This document shows positions 7,395-13,134 of a stretch of 14,639 nucleotides of DNA, piece after piece. This DNA is from CAXBCP01 sp038120765. GTDB taxonomy: Bacteria > Pseudomonadota > Alphaproteobacteria > MPNO01 > UBA830. Location of the stretch: positions 1 through 14,639 of the forward strand of contig JAYOMI010000087.1 of NCBI GenBank assembly GCA_038120765.1. The letters are read 5' to 3'. Under the pieces are notes generated by a model, which was not told the origin of the DNA, did not search any database, and saw only the letters and a program-made list of their open reading frames with translations. Each line of letters starts with the position of its first letter. The first letter of the stretch is position 1. The translations under genes and the position numbers were made by a program.

Positions 7395-8180
7395 ATGAAC
7401 GACAGCAACGATCGACCGCCCGAATTCCTACCACGCGACGGCGGTGCCACAATCGCCTACCGGCGGCTTCACGGCAAGTCACCAGGTGTAATGTTTTTAA
7501 GTGGCTTCATGTCCGATATGCAGGGCACGAAAGCCGTGGAAGTCGAACGGTATTGCCGGGCGGCGGGCAGGGCTTTCGTGCGGTTCGATTACCAGGGGCA
7601 CGGCGAATCATCGGGCTATTTTGCGGACGGCACCATCGGCGGCTGGGCGGAGGATGCGATTGCGGTTCTCGACGCGTGCACCGAGGGTCCCCAGGTTCTG
7701 ATAGGCTCTTCCATGGGCGGCTGGATCATGCTGCTGGCGGCTCTGGCACGGCCAGAGAGGGTCGCCGGGTTGATCGGGATCGCTGCGGCGCCCGACTTCA
7801 CAGAAGATCTGATGTGGAACCGGTTCGATGATGAGCGCCGTGCGATTATCGACCGCGACGGGGTTTATTACGAGCCGTCGGAATACGGCGATGAACCCTA
7901 TACGATCACCCGGGGGCTTATCGAAGACGGTCGGTCGCACCTGCTTCTGCGGCGGCCTATCGCGCTGCACTGCCCGGTCAGGCTGCTGCATGGCATGCGT
8001 GACGAGTCGGTGCCGTGGATGACCACCAGCCGGATCGCCGAGAAAATCCTGTCTGACGATGTGCGGATTTTCCTCGTCAAGGACGGCGATCACAGGTTGT
8101 CGCGCGATCAGGACATCGCGCGGCTGAAAGTCACGCTGGACGATCTGCTGGGGGAACTCGACGAAAGGGGCGACTTCTAG
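7395..8180 (+). CDS. Alpha/beta hydrolase, ABHD10-like
   Basis: A 261-residue cytoplasmic serine hydrolase without a signal peptide. It resembles mitochondrial ABHD10, an acyl-protein thioesterase and acyl-glucuronide esterase: YRRLHGKSPGVMFLSGF, MQGTKA, RFDYQGHGESSG, GPQVLIGSSMGGWIMLLAALARPERV and CPVRLLHGMRDESVPW all recall that protein. The triad is Ser106 (GSSMG), Asp203 (MRD) and His233 (GDH). ATG at 7395 was chosen because homology begins soon after it; the frame stays open far upstream only as a shadow of the GT4 gene. No Shine-Dalgarno is visible, and TATGCA six bases before the ATG could be a -10 for a leaderless message. It ends at TAG within a CTAG shared with the convergent SDR gene. 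Confidence 0.9.
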   Translation: MNDSNDRPPEFLPRDGGATIAYRRLHGKSPGVMFLSGFMSDMQGTKAVEVERYCRAAGRAFVRFDYQGHGESSGYFADGTIGGWAEDAIAVLDACTEGPQVLIGSSMGGWIMLLAALARPERVAGLIGIAAAPDFTEDLMWNRFDDERRAIIDRDGVYYEPSEYGDEPYTITRGLIEDGRSHLLLRRPIALHCPVRLLHGMRDESVPWMTTSRIAEKILSDDVRIFLVKDGDHRLSRDQDIARLKVTLDDLLGELDERGDF

Positions 8181-9052
8181 CCGCCGAGGCCCAGAATGCC
8201 GCGAATGCCGGTCCGGTAATCCGGAAAATCCAGTTCGACGCCAAGGGCTTCCTTGATGCGGTCGTTTCGCACCCGGCGATTGTCCGACCAGAAACTCCGG
8301 GCCATCGGCGACATCTCGGTCTCGTCATAGGGGATTTCCGGCGGCGGTTCCCGGCCGAGCAACTCGCACACATAGGTGACGATATCCGCCGGTGCGGCGG
8401 GCTCGTCATCGCAGACATTATAGATTCCGCCCGGCTGCGGCCGTGCGATCGATGCGGCAACCACGGTCGCGATGTCCTCTACATGGATGCGCGAGAACAC
8501 ATGACCCGGCTTTACGACGCGCCGCGCCGTGCCGGCTTTCACCTGTTCCACGACCGAGCGTCCGGGGCCGTATATGCCCGGCAGGCGGAATATCTGAACC
8601 GCAACACCGTGACGTTCGCCCCAGGCCAGCCAGTCGCGCTCGGCATCGACGCGGCGCTGGCTGCGGTCGCTGCCCGGGCGGAGATCGGATGTTTCATCGA
8701 CCCAGTCGCCGTCGCGGTTGCCGTAGACTCCCGTGGTGGAAAAATAGCCGACCCATTCAACGCTGCCGGCCGCCGCGATGTCCTTCGCATGATGCCGGTA
8801 AGCAGGATCGCCGTCCGCGCCCGGGGGGATCGACAGCAGCACATGCGTTGCCCCCTGCAGCAGGTCGGGCGAATCCATCGGTGATTCGCCGTCGAAAAGT
8901 GCCGCGGAAATTCCCAATGCGCCGAGGGCGGCTTTCCGCGCGGGTTTGCGGCAGGTCCCGCGGATCGTCCAGCCGGCGGCATCCAGCCGGCGCGACAGCG
9001 CCATGGCGCTGTAGCCCACCCCGAAACAGAACAGCGTTCCGGGAGTCGTCAT
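8177..9052 (-). CDS. SDR-family NAD(P)-binding protein, YeeZ-like
   Basis: A 291-residue Rossmann protein of the extended/atypical SDR group. The nucleotide loop is FGVGYSAMAL (10-19) rather than the usual GxxGxxG. STTGVYG (105-111) marks the SDR core, but the Tyr110 region lacks a YxxxK lysine (YGNRD), as in YeeZ-like members. FRLPGIYGPGRS (155-166) and HVEDIA are typical of epimerase-like proteins. Classical dehydrogenase chemistry is therefore doubtful; a binding or sugar-nucleotide role is possible. It converges on the ABHD10-like gene with a 4-bp overlap of stop codons and diverges from the TPR gene across 60 bp. Confidence 0.87.
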   Translation of the reverse strand: MTTPGTLFCFGVGYSAMALSRRLDAAGWTIRGTCRKPARKAALGALGISAALFDGESPMDSPDLLQGATHVLLSIPPGADGDPAYRHHAKDIAAAGSVEWVGYFSTTGVYGNRDGDWVDETSDLRPGSDRSQRRVDAERDWLAWGERHGVAVQIFRLPGIYGPGRSVVEQVKAGTARRVVKPGHVFSRIHVEDIATVVAASIARPQPGGIYNVCDDEPAAPADIVTYVCELLGREPPPEIPYDETEMSPMARSFWSDNRRVRNDRIKEALGVELDFPDYRTGIRGILGLGG

Positions 9053-9112
9053 AACGGGATGCTCATTTTAAATGGCTTGCCTTACAGGTACGGGACCGCG
9101 ACTTTAAGACCT

Positions 9113-9934
9113 ATGACAATCCGGCTGCAAGTTGAACGGTTATGGTTACGCGCCGCGACCTGCGGCTTCGCGGCACTGCTTGTTCTGTTGCCGGCTGCGA
9201 TGACCGGAGCGCAAACGCCGCCGGAGTCAGACGCGAGCCCCACCGTAGAGGCGGCCAGACAATATACCGAGTGCATGGCCCTTGCGCGGAACGACCCGGA
9301 AAAGGCGGTCGGTGTCGCTGCCGCCTGGGAGCGCGCCGGCGGCGAGGAAGGCGCACGGCATTGCAGCGCCGTCGCGTTGCTGAATAGCGGTGCGTACGAG
9401 GAAGCGGCCCGTCGCCTCGAATCGCTGGCGGCGACATCCCGGCGGCCCGGCAAAAGGCTGAAAGCGGAATTGCTTGCGCAGGCGGGTCAGGCCTGGCTGA
9501 TCGCGGGCAAGACGACAGAGGCGCTGTCCGCCCAGACCCGCGCGCTCGACCTTGCCGGCCCGCAGGTCGAACTCCTGCTCGACCGGGCAATCACGCGCGC
9601 CAGTATGGGCGAATACTGGGAAGCGATCGACGATCTGAACAAGGCCGTCGATGTGGATTCCCGGCGCGTCGATGCACTGGTGTTCAGGGCGACGGCCTGG
9701 CGCAAGCTGAACAACCTCGACCTCTTGCAGGACGATATTTCGCGGGCAGTCGATCTGGCGCCGGACAACGTGGATGCACTGCTGGAGCGGGGCAACATCC
9801 TGTCGCTGCGCGGCGACGCCGCGGCGGCCGCAACGTCTTGGCAACGTGTTATTGCGCTGGAGGGCAATTCGGTGGCGGCGGATGCGGCACGTGAAAATCT
9901 CGCGAAGCAGGAAACACCGCCGAAAGCACAATAG
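9113..9934 (+). CDS. Exported tetratricopeptide-repeat protein
   Basis: A 273-residue protein with an N-terminal signal peptide (hydrophobic segment about 14-31, likely cleavage after TGA33) and about four TPR units over residues 118-252; RAITRASMGEYWEAIDDLNKAVDVD is the clearest. Cys54 (YTECMALAR) and Cys84 (ARHCSAVALL) flank a helical hairpin before the repeats and could form a periplasmic disulfide. ATG at 9113 is preferred to an in-frame ATG at 9059 because it puts the charged n-region directly before the signal core; no Shine-Dalgarno is obvious. It probably serves as a periplasmic protein-protein scaffold. No specific partner can be named, since neither neighbour is functionally linked. 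Confidence 0.83.
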   Translation: MTIRLQVERLWLRAATCGFAALLVLLPAAMTGAQTPPESDASPTVEAARQYTECMALARNDPEKAVGVAAAWERAGGEEGARHCSAVALLNSGAYEEAARRLESLAATSRRPGKRLKAELLAQAGQAWLIAGKTTEALSAQTRALDLAGPQVELLLDRAITRASMGEYWEAIDDLNKAVDVDSRRVDALVFRATAWRKLNNLDLLQDDISRAVDLAPDNVDALLERGNILSLRGDAAAAATSWQRVIALEGNSVAADAARENLAKQETPPKAQ

Positions 9935-9962
9935 TTCGCTACAACGAGTTCGCGATAACGCC

Positions 9963-9989
9963 GGACCCGGCGCCTGCGTATCCGGGTTC
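9963..9989. terminator. Weak hairpin between the TPR gene and matA
   Basis: GGACCCGG (9963-9970) and CCGGGTTC (9982-9989) form an 8-bp stem with one G-U pair over an 11-nt loop, in the 61-bp gap between convergent stop codons. There is no U-tract. A competing 5-bp hairpin starts at 9959. Confidence 0.35.
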
Positions 9990-9995
9990 TGATCC

Positions 9996-11312
9996 CTAAT
10001 CCCTGTTCTTTGTCAGCTTGGTGACGGCGGACGACGCTGCAACGATACCGTCGCGAACATAGGCTTCGTGGTTCCGGACGATCTGGTCGGAATCGTAGAG
10101 GTAGTTGACCATCATCCCGGTCGATTGCTCGATACCCTTGTCGGACAGGTCGGCTGCCCAGTTGATCCGTTCGACGCTGGCGCCGTTGCCGAGATGGAAC
10201 CGGGCGACGGGATCGAGCGGCCGCCCGTTGCTTTTCTCTTCGATCAGGTAACGCGGACACAGGCTCATCAGGGACGGTTTCAGCGGTTGGCGGATCAGTT
10301 CGTTCTCGCGCCAGTCGCTGCGATTCAATAGATCGATATCGTCTTCGCTCAACCCGTCCGGCGTATCGCGCACCAGAACGTCGTCAAGCCACTTTCTGAA
10401 TCCCGGGATCGGCGAGAGCGTGGCGAACTGCGTTATCCCGGGAAATTCTTTCTTCACGGCGTCGGCAACCTGTTTGATCAGGAAGTTGCCGAAGCTGATA
10501 CCGGTAAGCCCTGCCTGGCAGTTGCTGCTCGAATAGAAGATAGCTGTGTCCGGCTGCTCTTTATCGGCATTATTGTCGGGCGCGGTATCGATCAATGTGT
10601 GAATTTCGCCGGCAAGCCCGTGTGTCAGGGCAACCTCGACGAAGATCAGCGGTTCGTCCGGCAGGGCAGGATGGAAAAACCCGAAGCACCTGCGGTCATC
10701 GGCCAGGCGACGGCGCAGATCGTCCCATCCCTGGATCTCATGAACGGCCTCATACGCGATAAGTTTTTCCAGGATGACGGCGGGCGTGCGCCAGTCGATC
10801 TGTTCGAGTTGCAGGAACCCCCGGTTGAACCAGGATGCCAGAAGGTGTTTCAGGTCGTGCTCGAACGGTTTGAGTGCCGGATGGTCGCGCAGCTGCGGCA
10901 GGATCAGCTGGCGCATGCCGACGATCGCGGCGGTGCCGCCGGGCGCCATGTTCAGGCGGCGGAAGAGCTCCTGCCGCGGCGCTTCTATCGCATCTGCAAG
11001 TGCCCGGTATGTCTCGTCATCGGGGGTGACCGCGTAGTTTCGCGCGGCGGCCGACAGCGCCTCGCTGTCCGGTGCGAATTCGCGGTCAAGACGGAGCAGA
11101 ATGTCGAGGCGTCCGCCGTCGTCAAGCGCCAGATAGCCGTCCAGTATCTGGCTTGCCAGGGCGGTTCCCGATGCTTCCCCATGGGCCGATACCAGGTCGT
11201 GGCACCGGGCAACCAGCGCGTCGGCGCTGCTGTCCGCCGCCGGGCGATCGAGATAATGGCGCCCGAGATCCACAAGAGCGTTCAACATTTGACTGACACT
11301 GACGCGCGCCAT
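9996..11312 (-). CDS. matA: Malonyl-CoA decarboxylase
   Basis: A 438-residue enzyme converting malonyl-CoA to acetyl-CoA and CO2. It has an N-terminal helical domain (about 1-160) and a C-terminal acyltransferase-like domain. Signatures are HPALPDEPLIFVEVAL (214-229), FYSSSNCQAGLTGISFGNFLIKQV (259-282), FATLSPIPGF with the family serine Ser300, and ARFHLGNGASVERINW with His373. ATG at 11312 has AAGGA six bases upstream; a GTG 11 codons earlier does not. It diverges from a GntR/FCD regulator, as in rhizobial mat loci, but no matB (malonyl-CoA synthetase) or matC (malonate carrier) is beside it. The reaction is certain; whether the source is external malonate or internal malonyl-CoA is open. 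Confidence 0.95.
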   Translation of the reverse strand: MARVSVSQMLNALVDLGRHYLDRPAADSSADALVARCHDLVSAHGEASGTALASQILDGYLALDDGGRLDILLRLDREFAPDSEALSAAARNYAVTPDDETYRALADAIEAPRQELFRRLNMAPGGTAAIVGMRQLILPQLRDHPALKPFEHDLKHLLASWFNRGFLQLEQIDWRTPAVILEKLIAYEAVHEIQGWDDLRRRLADDRRCFGFFHPALPDEPLIFVEVALTHGLAGEIHTLIDTAPDNNADKEQPDTAIFYSSSNCQAGLTGISFGNFLIKQVADAVKKEFPGITQFATLSPIPGFRKWLDDVLVRDTPDGLSEDDIDLLNRSDWRENELIRQPLKPSLMSLCPRYLIEEKSNGRPLDPVARFHLGNGASVERINWAADLSDKGIEQSTGMMVNYLYDSDQIVRNHEAYVRDGIVAASSAVTKLTKNRD

Positions 11313-11360
11313 GGTAAATCCTTCATTCTGCGGGCTTCGGCCCACCGTCGCAGATGACCG

Positions 11361-11385
11361 AGCCTAACCGCCGGAGGTTACGGCT
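11361..11385. repeat. Bulged hairpin in the matA leader
   Basis: AGCC-TAACC (11361-11369) pairs with GGTTA-C-GGCT (11376-11385) over a 6-nt loop, with one bulged C at 11381. On the plus strand it is followed by TTATTT, so it could end plus-strand transcripts. On the minus strand it lies within the predicted matA leader, about 49 nt before the ATG. Confidence 0.35.
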
Positions 11386-11419
11386 TTATTTCGGTCTGCC
11401 ACCTGTTTTCCTGTCCAAC

Positions 11420-11449
11420 ACAATAAGAGCAGCTTCCTTCGACGGTCAA
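11420..11449 (-). promoter_or_regulatory. Predicted matA promoter
   Basis: On the minus strand TTGACC (11444-11449) is followed after 18 nt by TATTGT (11420-11425). The -35 is the left end of the 28-bp inverted repeat. Transcription would start near 11413 and give a leader of about 100 nt. Confidence 0.45.
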
Positions 11450-11471
11450 TAAAATATCGATATTATTGACC
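11444..11471. promoter_or_regulatory. Inverted-repeat operator in the matA-matR intergenic region
   Basis: GGTCAATAA (11444-11452) and TTATTGACC (11463-11471) are perfect 9-bp inverted arms separated by 10 nt. A second, offset 12-bp palindrome, AATATCGATATT (11453-11464), sits in the middle. The outer six bases of each arm are TTGACC on opposite strands and serve as candidate -35 elements for both divergent genes. Dimeric GntR/FCD regulators bind inverted repeats next to their own genes, so this is the best candidate site for the neighbouring regulator. Binding itself is inferred. Confidence 0.65.
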
Positions 11472-11494
11472 AAAATTGCAGAATATTAGATATT
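11466..11494 (+). promoter_or_regulatory. Predicted matR promoter
   Basis: TTGACC (11466-11471), a 17-nt AT-rich spacer and GATATT (11489-11494) form a plausible sigma70-type promoter. The -35 is the right end of the inverted-repeat operator. Transcription would start near 11501, about 62 nt before the TTG start codon. Confidence 0.5.
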
Positions 11495-11563
11495 TATCGG
11501 TAATAGCCCCGATGAGGATATCAAGGTACAAATTGTCGACATTTACGCAGGAGCGGTAACGCG

Positions 11564-12277
11564 TTGGAGAGTGTGACATCCGAAAGCCCCGAAAGTCCCG
11601 GCAAACCTGACAGCGTCGCGGGAACGCTTGCCAGTTCGGTGTACGATATGATGCGCCGCGACATTCTGAAAGGCGAACTGCCGCCCGGAGAAAAGCTGCG
11701 CGTCGAATATCTCCGGGACCGCTATGGCGTCGGTGCAAGCCCCATCCGCGAAGCGCTCAACCGGCTGTCCGTGGATGGCGTCGTGATGCGGGTCGACCAG
11801 AAAGGCTTCCGTGTCGCCGGGGTCAGCGGCGCCGAGCTGGATGAATTGATCAAAACCCGGTGCTGGCTCGAAGAAACCGCGATTCGCGAATCCATCGCCG
11901 CGGGAGACGACGCCTGGGAGGAGGGGCTCGTTCTCGCATTTCACCGCCTGTCCAAGACGCCGCGGTCGGCCGACCAGGTCGCTTACGCGATTAATCCCGA
12001 CTGGGAAATCCTGCACCGGGCGTTCCATCTCGCGCTGATCGGCGCCTGCGGATCCCGGTGGCTGATATCCTATTGCGAACAGCTGAACGATCTTGCCGAC
12101 CGGTATCGCCAGCTTGCCATCCGGGAGACCTATCCCCGGCGCAACGAGCTGGATGAGCACCAGGCGATTATGACCGCCGCCGTGAATCGCGATGCGGATC
12201 GCGCGGTTGAGGTACTGATGGATCATTACCGCCGGACGGCGGATATCATACGGGATTCCGTCGACCGCATTTCCTGA
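11564..12277 (+). CDS. matR: GntR-family (FCD) regulator, probable MatR
   Basis: A 237-residue transcription factor. A GntR winged helix-turn-helix spans about 22-86 (LRVEYLRDRYGVGASPIREALNRLSVDGVV is its recognition region). An FCD effector domain spans about 90-230, with His151, His155 (HRAFH), His199 (DEHQAI) and His221 (MDHYRR) at or near the usual metal-ligand positions. The start is TTG at 11564, ten bases after AGGAG; a GTG three codons on lies too close to a Shine-Dalgarno. Divergence from malonyl-CoA decarboxylase mirrors rhizobial matR, which controls malonate genes. The gene name rests on that context rather than on close sequence recognition; the effector (malonate or malonyl-CoA) is inferred. 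Confidence 0.88.
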   Translation: MESVTSESPESPGKPDSVAGTLASSVYDMMRRDILKGELPPGEKLRVEYLRDRYGVGASPIREALNRLSVDGVVMRVDQKGFRVAGVSGAELDELIKTRCWLEETAIRESIAAGDDAWEEGLVLAFHRLSKTPRSADQVAYAINPDWEILHRAFHLALIGACGSRWLISYCEQLNDLADRYRQLAIRETYPRRNELDEHQAIMTAAVNRDADRAVEVLMDHYRRTADIIRDSVDRIS

Positions 12278-12303
12278 CAGACGGCGAGCGGCTGCATTGA
12301 CAG

Positions 12304-12972
12304 CTAAAAATCGAGATCAGCGTAGTGTTTCGGCGGCGGTTCGCCGGGAATATGATCCGCAAGGATAGCCCGGAAGGATGGCCGGGATTTTAGCCGCGCG
12401 TACCATTCGCGGGCCGGTTCGTGATCGGCCCAGGGAACGTCGTTGATGTAATCCAGACAGGACAGATGCGCGCCTGCGGCGATATCCGCCATTGAAAAAT
12501 CGTCGCCACCCAGCCAGTTGCGGCGTTCGGTCAGCCAGGCGATGTAGTCCATATGAATGTGAAAATTCTCGCGCCCGGCGCGGATGGCGCGCGAATCCGG
12601 CGCGCCCTTGCGCATCAGCCGTTTCATCAGTTTTTCGCCGACCAGGTTTTCGGTCACTTCGACATTGAATTTGATATCGAACCAGGCGATCAGGCGGCGG
12701 ATCTCCGCCCGCTCGGACGGCCCGCCCGGATAGAGCGGCGGGTCGGGACAGATTTCTTCCAGGTATTCTCCGATCGCGCCCGAGTTCGCGATCACCGGGC
12801 CGCCGTCTTCGACCAGGACGGGAATGTCGCAGGCGGGATTAAGCGCCAGGAACTCTGCCCGGCGTTCGTTCGGGTTTTCCGATTTCAGCTCGAAATCCAG
12901 TTTCTTTTCCGCAAGCGCAATACGCACCTTGCGGCAGAACGGCGAGAGCCAGAGATGGTACAGCGTGCGCAT
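12304..12972 (-). CDS. fzlA: GST-fold protein, probable FtsZ-binding FzlA
   Basis: A 222-residue glutathione-S-transferase-like protein. It has a thioredoxin-like N-domain (RTLYHLWLSPFCRKVRIALAEK, NPACDIPVLVEDGGPVIANS, cis-Pro51) and a helical C-domain (SMADIAAGAHLSCLDYINDV). From memory it strongly resembles Caulobacter FzlA, a GST-like protein that binds FtsZ filaments and is required for constriction; the tail PPPKHYADLDF matches FzlA's conserved C-terminus, which is needed for FtsZ binding. ATG at 12972 opens the GST fold; a GTG 20 codons upstream would add an unrelated leader. No Shine-Dalgarno is present. TAGACT (12981-12986), eight bases upstream, could be a -10 for a nearly leaderless message. 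An ordinary GST is the alternative. Confidence 0.8.
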   Translation of the reverse strand: MRTLYHLWLSPFCRKVRIALAEKKLDFELKSENPNERRAEFLALNPACDIPVLVEDGGPVIANSGAIGEYLEEICPDPPLYPGGPSERAEIRRLIAWFDIKFNVEVTENLVGEKLMKRLMRKGAPDSRAIRAGRENFHIHMDYIAWLTERRNWLGGDDFSMADIAAGAHLSCLDYINDVPWADHEPAREWYARLKSRPSFRAILADHIPGEPPPKHYADLDF

Positions 12973-13134
12973 CGGGCGGCAGTCTAACCAATGCGCTGAA
13001 TCGCGGAAACGGCTAAGTGCCTGAAACTGCACCGGCCCTTCGTCCGCTTCACGGCCTCAGCCCCTTTCTGCCGTTCACGAGGATCGTTCCGCGGGCGGCC
13101 GGGCGGCGGAGCGGACCGGAAACGCGACAGGAAA

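Noticed and set aside
11528..11536. ACAA-A-TTGT as a second regulator site before matR
   Set aside because: Arms of four bases are too short to stand out, and there is no partner copy near matA.
13088..13110. TCCGC/GCGGA hairpin after gltB as its terminator
   Set aside because: Five-bp stem, 13-nt GC-rich loop, no U-tract, in a region where GC-rich pairing is expected by chance.
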